In this document: in pieces, positions 28,594-37,770 of the stretch
Layout: every line of letters begins with the position of its first letter
Position numbering within the stretch: the first letter of the stretch is position 1
DNA from: Lachnospiraceae bacterium JLR.KK002
GTDB taxonomy: Bacteria; Bacillota; Clostridia; Lachnospirales; Lachnospiraceae
Length of the DNA: 64,000 nucleotides
Assembly: GCA_036941025.1 (NCBI GenBank)
Contig: JAYMNP010000001.1
Location: forward strand, 2,068,501 to 2,132,500
Direction: 5' to 3'
The notes under the pieces: model-generated
Told to the model about the DNA's origin: nothing
Databases searched by the model: none
The model's input: the letters and a program-made list of their open reading frames with translations, nothing else
Position numbers and translations under genes: made by a program

Positions 28594-30195
28594 AGTGTCT
28601 GCTGATTAAGCAAATATTTGCAACTTCCAACTCTTACATCTGCTCCAGTTACACCAAAATCGGATCAGATACAAAAGAGCATAAAGTATTCGCCTCTGAA
28701 TCTTGAATAGATTCATCACAAATACAGATAATGCGACAGAAGTTAACTGCGTTTCCTCCAGCTTGGTGGTAATACAGTCCATGCCATAGCAGCGTTTGCT
28801 TAAGCTAAAAGTACGTTCCACTTCGATTCTGTCAGTATTATCCTGATACTCTTGTTTTTTATCAACTTTTACTGCAGCACTTGGTCTGCCCAGTTTTGGT
28901 CCTGACAGACGGATCCCATGCTCTTTGCAATAACTCCTGTTTTCTCTGGTCCGGTATATCTGATCTGCCAGCACACGTTTCGGATAATAACCGGTGCGTT
29001 CCTTGAAGCGTTCTACCGCTTCAATCAGGCAGGTGCTCTCGTTATATGCTTCAAACGATATTTTTTCGATGCGTCCGTATCCTTCACTGTCAAGGCTTAG
29101 ATCAAACTTTGCACCAAATTCAACTGGGGCTTTTACTTTCCCCCTGACAATAGGACGAAGCCATGGCTGCGAGATGCTTACGATACGATGTTCCACTGAG
29201 TGTACTTTGTTATCGTACATGTACTTCTGCTGCTCGTACAGCGTGATGATAGTCAGATACAAACTAATTTCTTTATCTGTCATCGCATATCCGTCGCTCA
29301 TGAACTTTTCCAGATATCCGATGTCTCTTGCAACGTAACCAAGCTGTTTGCGCAGTGCCTTCCTGATTTTCTTTGCACTATGTTTTTTACTTTTGGCAAA
29401 TGAAAGATAATCTTTTCTGGCACGTCTTCTATAGCGTCTTGGCAGTGGAAGACCATAGGATTTGCAAAAACGGTAAATGATGGTTTCCAGTTTCTCCCTT
29501 GCTTCGTTCAGGAGTGAAATATCCTGGGGATAACGGATGTCTGCCGGTGCACAGGTTGCGTCCAGTGTCAGTGTTCCTTTGTTTGTGTCTTCTTTCAAAG
29601 CGTCATTATCGCCGGAGTTTCCGGAAGATGGTGGTGTATTGTTGTCATCATCTTTGTGAGCAAGAAGATACTCATTTACTTCCATCAGCATTTCAGCAGA
29701 AATGCGTTTGCGAAAAAGAACCAGTGTGCTTGCATCAAACGGAGCTTCTTCCTGATAGCCGGGAAGTCCGATAAAGTACTGCAGATATGGATTCTCTGTG
29801 ATCTGTTCCACGAGTTCACGATCAGAATACTGGAACTTGGTCTGGATGATCAGGGCTCCTAACGCCATCCGAAATGGCTTGGCAACATTACCCGTACCAC
29901 TCGGGAACAGTCTGGCATATTTTACTTCAAATTCATCCCATGGGATTCGGTCAGCCAGTTTGATCCAGCGGTTATCCGAGTTCATGTGGAGTCCCATAGG
30001 CTGGTTGAAATCGAGAAACGAGTGGTGTAACTTGTTAATAGGTTTGTACATTGATTTAGCCCCTTTATACATAAAATATGCAGAATAACTGCAAGAAAAA
30101 CGGTTTGATTTTATCAAAATCCTTGCAGGTATTATACCATAAAATGCGGTAAAAGTCGGTAAAATCAAGTGTTTTAAACCTAATCAGCAGACACT
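28594..30195 (-). mobile_element. IS element copy 2 (IS5/IS1182-like), 1602 bp
   Basis: Same termini as copy 1 (AGTGTCTGCTGATTA at 28594 and its complement ending 30195), flanked by the 4-bp duplication ATAT (28590-28593, 30196-30199). It is in opposite orientation to copy 1 and differs from it at several residues, so it is a related but separate copy. Confidence 0.9.
28606..30051 (-). CDS. DDE transposase of IS copy 2
   Basis: About 481 residues from the ATG at 30051 (AAAGGGGCTAAATCA upstream). Closely related to the copy 1 protein, with differences concentrated in the linker near residues 150-165 (DDDNNTPPSSGNSG here, DDDKDDHTPPSVGKSG there) and in several surface positions. All core motifs, including LTLDATCAP and the C-terminal ERTFSLSKRCYG, are kept. 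Confidence 0.85.
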   Translation of the reverse strand: MYKPINKLHHSFLDFNQPMGLHMNSDNRWIKLADRIPWDEFEVKYARLFPSGTGNVAKPFRMALGALIIQTKFQYSDRELVEQITENPYLQYFIGLPGYQEEAPFDASTLVLFRKRISAEMLMEVNEYLLAHKDDDNNTPPSSGNSGDNDALKEDTNKGTLTLDATCAPADIRYPQDISLLNEAREKLETIIYRFCKSYGLPLPRRYRRRARKDYLSFAKSKKHSAKKIRKALRKQLGYVARDIGYLEKFMSDGYAMTDKEISLYLTIITLYEQQKYMYDNKVHSVEHRIVSISQPWLRPIVRGKVKAPVEFGAKFDLSLDSEGYGRIEKISFEAYNESTCLIEAVERFKERTGYYPKRVLADQIYRTRENRSYCKEHGIRLSGPKLGRPSAAVKVDKKQEYQDNTDRIEVERTFSLSKRCYGMDCITTKLEETQLTSVALSVFVMNLFKIQRRILYALLYLIRFWCNWSRCKSWKLQIFA

Positions 30196-30213
30196 ATATA
30201 TATTTTCTGGCAG

Positions 30214-30246
30214 CAAAAAAGAGCCTGTTTTTACGACTGGCTCTAA
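30214..30246 (-). terminator. Likely terminator of the Panacea operon
   Basis: On the minus strand AGAGCC and GGCTCT arms flank a 13-base loop and are followed by TTTTTT. It lies about 150 bases beyond the stop of the membrane protein. Confidence 0.5.
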
Positions 30247-30398
30247 AGTCGTTTTTTAAGATTGTGCTTCCTGCTGCAGCACATATGCACCCGCATATTT
30301 TTCTCTTGCGTTCCGCTGCCCAATTTTCTATTTTATAGATAGAAAAAGGTAAAGCCTCTTTCTCTCACGATAGCGAACATTTACAAGATGAGCATTTG

Positions 30399-31119
30399 TT
30401 ATTTGCTCCAAGGCAGAAATTCAGATATAAAATCAGGTAATTGATTAGCATTCAACAACCATGCAACTATTATGACAAACGTGATAACTAGACACGCAAT
30501 ATTCAATGCTTTAACGTTAAAAAAATTTGTATTCTTCTCATTTATTGTAAAAATAAACTTAACTAAAATATAAATGGTATTGATAAGAATAAATGCCAAA
30601 AAATCAATCACTAACAATAATCTGAATATACTTACCATTGATATGTTTTGCAAAACAGATGTAGAAAATGTAATACCACCTACAAAAGCCAATACAATAG
30701 CTGCAAAAATTCCCAGTATGGATATATACTCTTTTTCAACACTTTTAATTTCCTTTTGCAAGTTTTCCTTGGCTTCCTTGATACTGTTAGCAAAAATATT
30801 ATTAACATTTTCTATCTGATGCAACGCAAGTTGAAAATGGTCATAAATTTTAACTATCAATTTTTTACTATCCTCTGCAACATTATTATTTTCGTCCAAA
30901 GAATATAACAACAATTTTTCTAGATTAGTTGCAAAAATACCTCGTTGTGCCATTTCTAATGAAAAAACATAATTGCTTATCTCTGAATATAGTATCCTGT
31001 CTAACTTATTAGGTGATGCAATATAAGCATTGATGTTTTCAACTGTCTTCTGCGGGTCATATTTTTTCGTTTCTAGTGTTAATGCTTTACAAATTGCATT
31101 TATTGTCTGTATAATGGGG
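30399..31119 (-). pseudogene. Membrane coiled-coil partner of Panacea, 3' part (split by IS200)
   Basis: The frame is open from the IS junction at 31119 to the stop at 30399; an internal ATG at 30953 would give a 184-residue fragment. Joined to the 5' part (31740-31840), the two pieces make 822 bases, exactly 274 codons, reading through the junction as KRKLNPIIQTINA. In the 273-residue whole, residues about 120-165 are a coiled coil (ANSIKEAKENLQKEIKSVEK) and three hydrophobic segments lie near 166-188, 197-224 and 236-256. No family recognised. By position it is the toxin/effector partner of the Panacea antitoxin. The IS insertion should abolish the full-length protein, although the internal ATG could give a membrane fragment. 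Confidence 0.75.
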
Positions 31120-31739
31120 TTAAAACCCTCGCCTTTAGGCGAAACCTTTAGGTAAACCCCATAGCTTCAAGTTTAGAAAAGGTGAAAACAGAGATACTAA
31201 ACTTGAGGTGAAAGAAATGGAAAATTACAGAAAGTCAGCACATTGCACATACGATATCAAGTACCATTTAGTCTGGATAACAAAATATCGAAAACCAGTG
31301 ATAACAGGAAAAATAGCGATAAGAACAAGAGAACTCATCAGAATCATCTGCCAGAGCAATGAAGTAGAAATACTGGCAGGACATGTTGGAAATGACCATA
31401 TCCATCTGTTGGTATCCGTTCCGCCGCATTTGTCAGCGAGTAAGTTGGTACAGTATATAAAAGGGAATACGTCGCGAAAATTGCAGATGGAATATAAAGA
31501 ATTAAATAAGCAATTCTGGGGTCAACACTTGTGGGCAAGAGGCTATTTTGTAGCAAGCAGTGGAAATGTAACAGATGAAATCATCAAGGAGTATATCAAG
31601 AATCAAGATCTGCAAGAGAGGAGCAATTCTGATAACTTTGAGATAGGATAAAAGTAATGGGATACCGATAACTTGCAGCATGCACAACTTTAGGCTGCTT
31701 TAGCAGCATGTTGAACCTACCGGCTTTAGCCGGTAGTGG
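31120..31739 (+). mobile_element. IS200-type element (about 620 bp)
   Basis: Encodes one Y1 transposase and has small hairpins near both ends: CGCCTTTAGGCG near 31130-31141 and ACCGGCTTTAGCCGGT near 31720-31735. No inverted repeats or target duplication, as expected. The boundaries were set by requiring the interrupted gene to rejoin in frame. Confidence 0.85.
31217..31651 (+). CDS. tnpA: IS200/IS605 Y1 transposase TnpA
   Basis: 144 residues from the ATG at 31217 (TTGAGGTGAAAGAA upstream; a GTG at 31208 is in frame). The HUH motif is HIHLLVSVPP in AGHVGNDHIHLL, and the catalytic tyrosine is in the C-terminal helix ...IIKEYIKNQD. It is within the 130-150 residue range of the family. It moves single-stranded DNA at replication forks. 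Confidence 0.95.
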   Translation: MENYRKSAHCTYDIKYHLVWITKYRKPVITGKIAIRTRELIRIICQSNEVEILAGHVGNDHIHLLVSVPPHLSASKLVQYIKGNTSRKLQMEYKELNKQFWGQHLWARGYFVASSGNVTDEIIKEYIKNQDLQERSNSDNFEIG

Positions 31740-31840
31740 TTCAGTTTTCTTTTAGTATTATTGAATTTTTTTGACTGCTCCAAAGACATTGTTGTGTTAT
31801 CCGTTGTTCGAAGCAGCACATCCAAACCATCATCAGCCAT
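31740..31840 (-). pseudogene. Membrane coiled-coil partner of Panacea, 5' part
   Basis: Starts at the ATG at 31840, which overlaps the last eight bases of the Panacea gene (AATGGCTGA), so it was translated by coupling. It encodes MADDGLDVLLRTTDN and continues to the IS200 junction after KRKL. Hydrophilic N-terminus without a signal peptide. See the 3' part for the reconstructed protein. Confidence 0.75.
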
Positions 31841-32318
31841 TAAAATACTCCCTTATTGCCTCAATTGTAATCTCATTGTTTTGATATGGAACATAAGCAT
31901 CAATCCATGGTGACTGTTTATGCGTTAATGATACAAGGTCAGTAGCAGAATATTCTGAAAACTTATCTATAACCTTATCTATGAGTGACTTGTCTTCATC
32001 TAAAATAATGTCATCATGAAAACAAACTCTCTTAGAATTCCAAATATCATCCTCGACTAATACAATATAAGATTTGACAGTGGGAATATCTCCACTTCCA
32101 TATTGCTTATACTCATGATATGCTTCTGGCACAACAGGGCCAAAATCCCATGCCTCAATTTTTTCATCAAAACAAAGAGTGTGGTCTTTTTTATTCGTCA
32201 AAAAATAAGCTTGTATGAAATAAAGCACTTTCTGGAGTTTAAGATTGGAAATGCCATAATCGTTCTCATTACTATAATTTATCACATGACGGCAAACATC
32301 TAATACGTTGTAGCTCAT
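31833..32318 (-). CDS. Panacea-domain (SocA/DUF4065-like) antitoxin
   Basis: 161 residues. NVLDVCRHVINYSNE, then ISNLKLQKVLYFIQAYFL and IEAWDFGPVVPEAYHEYKQYG, is the Panacea fold signature (LKLQKLLYF, WxxGPVxxxxY). Panacea proteins are antitoxins paired with many unrelated toxins. The start is preceded by AAGGAGGTCAAGATA, and TATAAT near 32350 may be the -10. The gene is intact, while its downstream partner is split by IS200. Neutralisation of that membrane protein is inference from family knowledge and gene order. Confidence 0.85.
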   Translation of the reverse strand: MSYNVLDVCRHVINYSNENDYGISNLKLQKVLYFIQAYFLTNKKDHTLCFDEKIEAWDFGPVVPEAYHEYKQYGSGDIPTVKSYIVLVEDDIWNSKRVCFHDDIILDEDKSLIDKVIDKFSEYSATDLVSLTHKQSPWIDAYVPYQNNEITIEAIREYFNG

Positions 32319-32393
32319 TATCTTGACCTCCTTCCTTTGTGAATACTTATTATATCACTTTTTATAGGATTTGTGGTAACTTTTAATAAATTT

Positions 32394-32549
32394 TTATGTT
32401 ATCCAATCCACTATGATGATTTGATATGCGGCATCGTAAATCTCCTGCGTGCTTTTGCTTAGGTTGTCCTCACGGAAATCGGCAAGCTCACGCTGTACTT
32501 TTTCAGCCAGGTTTTGATTCAGGGACTGTCTGTACTTTTGGTAATCTAA
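32394..32549 (-). pseudogene. DUF3848-like remnant without start
   Basis: The frame encodes DYQKYRQSLNQNLAEKVQRE and continues to ...IYDAAYQIIIVDWIT. It resembles the N-terminal part of small DUF3848-type proteins of conjugative elements. A strong AAGGAGG site is present just upstream, but the expected start codon is replaced by an in-frame TGA, so it looks decayed. Confidence 0.4.
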
Positions 32550-32719
32550 TCACACACCTCCTTGAAAATAAAATATGCTGAGGGATTTTCATTGTGAAAA
32601 CCTCTCGGCTATGTAAAATATTATAAAATTGTAATAAAAAGTAAATAGCAATTGGAAGAAGTAGAGCTATTAATTTCAATTTCTATGTCTAAATACTAAT
32701 TATTTATTTGGTTTCTTCT
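32550..32719. other. AT-rich gap with one end of a 16-of-18 direct repeat
   Basis: No gene. The 18 bases at 32601-32618 (CCTCTCGGCTATGTAAAA) match those at 48601-48618 at 16 positions, in the same orientation. The two copies bracket AbiGi, the TnpX-type transposon and DUF4365. Confidence 0.4.
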
Positions 32720-33454
32720 TTATTGAATCAATATTTTATTTTCATATAATCTGAAATTATCTTTTAACTCATAACACAATAAAGATGCACTTTCCTGATT
32801 TGGTACTATTATAGTTTCCAAATCATCAAGCGTAAATTTTAGAGTATATCTCTGTATCATATGATTATTTAATTTTTCTTTTTCTTTCTCATTATCCACT
32901 GTTTCTGGCATAAGTCGATTACAATAACCATCTATTTTAACGCCAGTATCCTTAAACGGTGGTAAATATCTCCATTCTCGTTCATCATAGAATGGTTTAG
33001 AATTTAATGTCATATCATGACTGTATTCTTTAAGAAATCCAGCATAGTTCATAAAAGCGTCCATCAATTCAAGCGCATTAGGTCTATCCATATTTTCATC
33101 ATCTAATTTTAATGCATTTTGCACTACAACCCATTGTAAGTGATTATATGCATTATATATTTCAGAACCTTTTATCATATAACTAATTGGATTGAGTCCT
33201 TTTTTTATACCCCATTCTTTTTTCATTCCAAGTCCAAATAAGCCATATTCTTTTCTATGCTCATCTGCTAACTTAATTGGTATATCCGTAAAACAAACCA
33301 TCGGAATCCCAACTCTCGCTTCTTTATATTCTGGCATCATAAATGATATATCTTCAATGGCTGTCATTGGCCAAAATCCTTCTTTTAATATAGAAATCAA
33401 TACATCAATATTTCTTGTAAAATGATATAAAAAATTTGAACTTGATTGATACCA
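32720..33454 (-). pseudogene. AbiGi-type abortive infection protein, 5' end displaced by transposon
   Basis: The remaining frame begins WYQSSSNFLYHFTRNIDVLI and contains GIPMVCFTDIPIKLADEH, YGLFGLGMKKEWG and FYDEREWRYLPPF, which I recognise as the AbiGi family (PF10899, antitoxin-like half of AbiG). The start codon is missing here: a 12.67-kb transposon sits at codon 8. Joining 33454 to GA plus 46128-46146 restores ATG TGG AGT GAA TAT CTT and a 756-base gene (251 residues). The frame now runs leftwards out of the transposon end without a good start (only a GTG at 33508 inside a hairpin). No AbiGii toxin is visible nearby. Confidence 0.75.
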
Positions 33455-33460
33455 GATAAG
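33452..33460 (+). repeat. Left attachment copy of the TnpX-type element
   Basis: CCAGATAAG, with the GA dinucleotide at 33455-33456. The same nine bases occur in direct orientation at 46123-46131. GA is the crossover dinucleotide used by Tn4451-type TnpX recombinases. Confidence 0.75.
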
Positions 33461-33516
33461 GATAAAAATAGATATGTATGGGCAGGAGCATAGATTTTCT
33501 CCTGCCACGCCTATAT

Positions 33517-35175
33517 TTAGGCGGTTTGACGTTTGGTACGTTTTCCGTATTCACGTTCCATTTCCCGCATTTCTTCATCCGTTGGAATATCTACAATCCC
33601 GACATAGGAATAGTAGATGTCAATATCCTGTGTCCGTTTCCCGTCTTTTTTCTCGCATTCGTGGACTATGATTTTATCCACAAAAGTATTTAAAATTTCG
33701 GGCGTTAGCTCGTCAATACGGGTATATTTTTTGGTAACGGCTATCAGCTTGGAAACATTGGTTGCTTCTGTGTCGGCTTCACTGACTTCGGCTTTCAAGG
33801 CTTCGATTTCCTGTTTTAGCTGTTCCTGCTCGGCTTCATATCCATCTGACAGCTTGTAAAAGCGTTCGTCATTCAACTTTCCATTGACATTATCCTCATA
33901 GATTTTACGGAACAGGCGGTCAAGCTCTTCCATGCGCTTTTCGTCCTTTTCAATCTGTTTCTGCTTTGCGGATAATTCGTATCGGCGTTCCGCAAGGGTA
34001 GTGTCAATCTGTTGTCGGATAAATACCCTTTCAAACTGCTGTAAATAGGACAGGAAATGCTGAAGTTGTTTTAATACCAACTGGTATAGGGCATCTTCTC
34101 TGACATAATGCTGTGTGCATGCGCCGCTCCTGCTGTTTCCTTTATATTTGGAACAGCGGAAATACAGATAGCTCTTTGAGGAGCGCAGGCTTAGCTTTGT
34201 ACCGCAGTCAGCACATTCCAGTAATCCTGTGAAAATGCTTGTCGCACCGTTTTTTGTCGGTCTGCGTTTATTTACCCGTATCATCTGCACTTTGTCCCAT
34301 AGTTCCCTGTCAATAATAGGGGTGTGGGCATTTTCGATATACGTCCGCATTTCTTTTGCGGTAGGAATACGCTTTTTGCTCTTAAAGCCTAAGCGGGTAG
34401 ATTTAAAATTTTCTGTAACACCGATATATGCCACGTTTTCAAGAATTAATGCTACTGTGGTAGATTCCCAATTATATGGGTTTCCTGACACGATTGCCGC
34501 TTCTAATCCTTTTGAAGCCTTATATGCGGATGGGGTTAATATTTTATCTTCCCAAAGTATATCAGCAATAGCAGATATTCCCTTTCCCTGCATACAGAGT
34601 GAAAATATCCTGCGGACAACTGCCGCAGCTTCCTCATCCACAAGCCAACGGGTTTTGTCATCTGGATTCCGTAAATATCCGTATGGCGGCGGTCCCAGAT
34701 GTTCTCCTGCAAGCCCTTTCGCTTTCTTGACTTCCTTCACCTTTTTGCTCGTGCTTTTTGGATACCATTCGTTGAATAGGTTGGTAAATGCGGCAAATTC
34801 GTTGCTCTCAAGGCTGCCCGTGTCCACGTTGTCCATGATGGCGATGAACCTCACGCCCGCTTCGGGGTAGATGATTTCGGAGTAAGAGCCAACCTCGATA
34901 TAATTCCTGCCGAAGCGTGATAAGTCTTTGACAATGACGGTCTTTACAAGCCCTTTTTCAATGTCCGCCGACATTTCCTTAAAGCTTGGGCGGTCAAAAT
35001 TTGTACCCGTATAGCCGTCGTCCACATAGAATTTCGGGTTAGGGAAACCGTGTTCTTTTGCGTATTTCATCAGATATTCTTTCTGGTTTACGATGCTGTT
35101 GCTTTCACCTTCCCGCCCATCATCTTGGCTTAATCTACAATATAATGCCGTGAATTCTTCCTGCTGTCTTTTCAT
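33517..35175 (-). CDS. Large serine recombinase, TnpX-like
   Basis: 552 residues from the ATG at 35175 (GGAAAGGAGAGCTTT upstream). The resolvase domain carries the nucleophile Ser16 in ALYCRLSQDDG and VKDLSRFGRNYIEVG. A recombinase domain follows (PPPYGYLRNPDDKTRW), then a zinc ribbon (LECADCGTKLSLR ... FRCSKYKGNSRSGAC) and a coiled coil (about 395-500). It is the last gene before the left end and should excise the element as a circle at GA dinucleotides. Confidence 0.93.
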   Translation of the reverse strand: MKRQQEEFTALYCRLSQDDGREGESNSIVNQKEYLMKYAKEHGFPNPKFYVDDGYTGTNFDRPSFKEMSADIEKGLVKTVIVKDLSRFGRNYIEVGSYSEIIYPEAGVRFIAIMDNVDTGSLESNEFAAFTNLFNEWYPKSTSKKVKEVKKAKGLAGEHLGPPPYGYLRNPDDKTRWLVDEEAAAVVRRIFSLCMQGKGISAIADILWEDKILTPSAYKASKGLEAAIVSGNPYNWESTTVALILENVAYIGVTENFKSTRLGFKSKKRIPTAKEMRTYIENAHTPIIDRELWDKVQMIRVNKRRPTKNGATSIFTGLLECADCGTKLSLRSSKSYLYFRCSKYKGNSRSGACTQHYVREDALYQLVLKQLQHFLSYLQQFERVFIRQQIDTTLAERRYELSAKQKQIEKDEKRMEELDRLFRKIYEDNVNGKLNDERFYKLSDGYEAEQEQLKQEIEALKAEVSEADTEATNVSKLIAVTKKYTRIDELTPEILNTFVDKIIVHECEKKDGKRTQDIDIYYSYVGIVDIPTDEEMREMEREYGKRTKRQTA

Positions 35176-35283
35176 AAAGCTCTCCTTTCCGACAGCAGAC
35201 ACGGTATTGTGAAGTGTAGGTACAGTGTACCACATCTGTCCTCAAACTTCAACGCTTTAAAGCGGTAATTCTTCCGCTGCCTG

Positions 35284-35586
35284 TTATTCCCCGTCATCAT
35301 CACCCCAATTCTCATTATCATAAAATCCATATCCCTGTGCGCCACGCCGAAAAATATCCGTAAGCATTACAAGCAAATCCCTCCCGTCTTTTCGGAAGTG
35401 GGCGTTGACGGTGTATTCCGTGCCGCCGATTTTCTCGGTAATGCTCATCGGCTCTGGGATGCGGACAAGGGGCGTGACGTTCTGGACAGGCGGCAAAGGG
35501 GGATATATTTTGTCGGGATTTACCATAGGGACATTCTTGTATTCCTCCATAATCGCCTGTATTTCTTCCTCGGACAGTCTGCTCAT
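35284..35586 (-). CDS. TnpW-like small transposon protein
   Basis: 100 residues. The central ITEKIGGTEYTVNAHF followed by LVMLTDIFRRG is the pattern of TnpW proteins in Tn4451-type transposons. The role is unknown. The ATG at 35586 overlaps the end of the relaxase gene (ATGA at 35583-35586), so it is translated with it. The N-terminal 35 residues are proline-rich. Confidence 0.65.
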   Translation of the reverse strand: MSRLSEEEIQAIMEEYKNVPMVNPDKIYPPLPPVQNVTPLVRIPEPMSITEKIGGTEYTVNAHFRKDGRDLLVMLTDIFRRGAQGYGFYDNENWGDDDGE

Positions 35587-36947
35587 CGCAATGATTCCTC
35601 CCTCCTGCGGTCTGTTTTTACTGGCTGTTTCTGCCGATTCGACCTCTGATTTTCAATCGTATCATGGATTTGGTTTAAGCAGTCATCAATGTGTGCGGAG
35701 CGTCTTTCAATCCCGTCTGCATATTTCAGACGTTTCCTAAGCTCCGTTATCTGCTCCGTTACGCCCTGCTTTTCTTCCCGAATTTTTTCTTTTTCGGCTG
35801 GTGTGGCACGGCGTACCTTGTTCCGCAAATGCTGTCGGTAGTCAATCAGTTTATTCATTTCGGTCTGGTTTTTCTCTCTGTCGGCGTGTAAGTCGGAGAG
35901 GGTTGAGATGTTATGCTTTGACATATACCTTACCTGTGCGGTAATCTCGTCCAGTTTCCGCAGCTCCTCTTTCATCATCGGGCTTGTCGGCTTGTAGTCC
36001 GTGCCTTTGGGGAATATCCCTAACTGATAGCACCAGTAGTAATACAACGCTAAAATTCCCATGGTTTTCTGATGCGGTTTCCATGCGTTTTTGTACTGCT
36101 CTGGCATATGCGGGGAGTAGGAAATTCTTGCTTTGTAGTTCCCATATCGGGAAGTCCCGCCTAAACATGACCGTATGAAATCGGGTGTCAGCCGCTCGTC
36201 AAGCGTGTCTAACCTTGTGAAGTGCTTGTACTGTGGCAGCTTCATCTTCCAATGACCGCCCGAAAAATCAACCTCATATCCTTTATCGGTAAGGTATTTT
36301 ATCATGTGCTGTAAATCCCTGCTCCCGTTGATTGCCTCCCTTAAATCCTCCCGATAGACGTTGTACCGTGTCGGCTTTCCGCTTTTTTCGTCCAGATACA
36401 GCGGTCTTGACGGTGCTTTCTTCGGGTTTTCAATTACCGACAAACTGTACTCTCGGCATAAGCGGTCGGACACTTCCCGCAACCGTTTCTGCTCCGATTT
36501 TGAGTAATTGTATTTGCTCCCATCCAGATAAGAAACGGAGTTAAAGCAGAAATGGTTGTGGAGATGTCCTTTGTCAAGGTGGGTGGCAACGATTATCTGG
36601 TATTTATCACCCCACATTTCCCTTGCCAGTTTCAATCCGATTTCGTGGCATTGTTCGGGCGTTACCTCGTCTGGCTTGAAGCTCTGGTAGCCGTGCCATG
36701 CGATATACCCGCCTGTCTTTTGGTACTGTTTCTTCGTCAAAATCATCTGCTGTAAGGCGGTTTCTTTCAGACAGTTGACAGCGGAAACATACTCGCCTTC
36801 ATTTGTTTTTGACGTATTCTCCACATAGGAAAACACGTCAAAGAAGTCCTGCATATCTTGATTCTGCACGGTCTTTTCTGGGTTTTCTATATAGTCAATC
36901 ACATCTTTTATGCTCCCTTTGACATGCCATAGGCTCGTTACCGCCAT
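35583..36947 (-). CDS. MobP-type relaxase
   Basis: 454 residues. The HUH motif is HLDKGHLHNHFCFNSVSYL with HLHNH at residues 128-132; an N-terminal YIENPEKT stretch and C-terminal coiled coil (about 330-440) complete the usual form. It nicks the transposon oriT so that the circle can be moved by a helper conjugation system. Start is inside mobC (ten-base overlap). Confidence 0.9.
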   Translation of the reverse strand: MAVTSLWHVKGSIKDVIDYIENPEKTVQNQDMQDFFDVFSYVENTSKTNEGEYVSAVNCLKETALQQMILTKKQYQKTGGYIAWHGYQSFKPDEVTPEQCHEIGLKLAREMWGDKYQIIVATHLDKGHLHNHFCFNSVSYLDGSKYNYSKSEQKRLREVSDRLCREYSLSVIENPKKAPSRPLYLDEKSGKPTRYNVYREDLREAINGSRDLQHMIKYLTDKGYEVDFSGGHWKMKLPQYKHFTRLDTLDERLTPDFIRSCLGGTSRYGNYKARISYSPHMPEQYKNAWKPHQKTMGILALYYYWCYQLGIFPKGTDYKPTSPMMKEELRKLDEITAQVRYMSKHNISTLSDLHADREKNQTEMNKLIDYRQHLRNKVRRATPAEKEKIREEKQGVTEQITELRKRLKYADGIERRSAHIDDCLNQIHDTIENQRSNRQKQPVKTDRRREESLR

Positions 36948-37306
36948 ATCAGACCGCCCCCTTGTTCCGTCAATTCTTCTATGCTGAACCGTTGTGGGAG
37001 AGTAGATTTCTGTTGCAGTTCTAAGATAAAATCCTCAATCTCCTTACAGATTTCAACGGCGGTTGGATAGTAGGGGACACATTTTTTGAAAGCGTCATGC
37101 ACCTCATAGAGCCTGTTTAACAGCTCCCAAAACTCGGTTTTAGGCTGTGACTGCGGGGCGTTTCCTTTGCATAACTGGCGCATAAATTCTGCTGCGGACA
37201 GACCGCAAGCGGCGGCGCACTGCTTTAATTTTTCATGTTCTTCCTCGTTCAGTCGGACGGTAATCGGGACATTCCGCACGTCCTTTTCTGATTTTTCTTT
37301 GCTCAT
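36938..37306 (-). CDS. mobC: MobC-type relaxosome protein
   Basis: 122 residues. The N-terminal VPITVRLNEEEHEKLKQCAA is ribbon-helix-helix-like, then GLSAAEFMRQLCKG. The C-terminal helix is acidic. It lies directly upstream of the relaxase. The start follows TTAAGGAAA. Confidence 0.8.
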   Translation of the reverse strand: MSKEKSEKDVRNVPITVRLNEEEHEKLKQCAAACGLSAAEFMRQLCKGNAPQSQPKTEFWELLNRLYEVHDAFKKCVPYYPTAVEICKEIEDFILELQQKSTLPQRFSIEELTEQGGGLIWR

Positions 37307-37770
37307 TTTCCTTAATCCTCCAGTCTTATTTTTCTTTCTTCGGGGCAGACAGGGGCTGTTCCCTGGGTGAAGTCCACACGCCTTTAGGCTGTGGATTGGA
37401 TTGTGGCTGACACAATCCGATGCTCGCTATCTCTGTGGACAACTCCGCAGAGCATTTTTCTGTGTAGCCGACATCTTCCATACCTGTCTTACCCTCCGAA
37501 AAGAAAATCCTATGTCCTTTCCACCTCCGTTCTGGATTCGGTTTCTCTTAACTTTTGGATAAATGAAAAAGCCGCTACACTGCACTACGAACGACAGGAG
37601 TATTTTCTCCTGTTCGGATTCGCAATGCTATGTAACGGCTTTGGGATTCAAAACCTTGCTGCCATACGCCAGCCGAAAAGGACGGCTTACGTTCGGCGAC
37701 AGTCAGCTTTATCCATTGGCTGACATTCCATTCTTCCATCTATGTGCTATTTAATTTTCAATCTTCAAGA
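37307..37770. other. Non-coding mob leader with candidate oriT and large hairpin
   Basis: No convincing gene. Short repeats near 37370-37420 (GGCTGTGGATTGGATTG, then ACAATCC pairing with GGATTGT) fit an origin of transfer upstream of mobC. A long imperfect hairpin spans 37568-37642 with AAAGCCG and CGGCTTT outer arms and an inner ACAGGAG/CTCCTGT stem. A further hairpin with GCCGAA/TTCGGC arms lies near 37673-37700. Confidence 0.4.

Noticed and set aside
33455..33508. GTG start at 33508 for the AbiGi-like protein
   Set aside because: It lies inside the transposon end and in a hairpin after the recombinase gene; the ancestral start is on the far side of the transposon at 46146.
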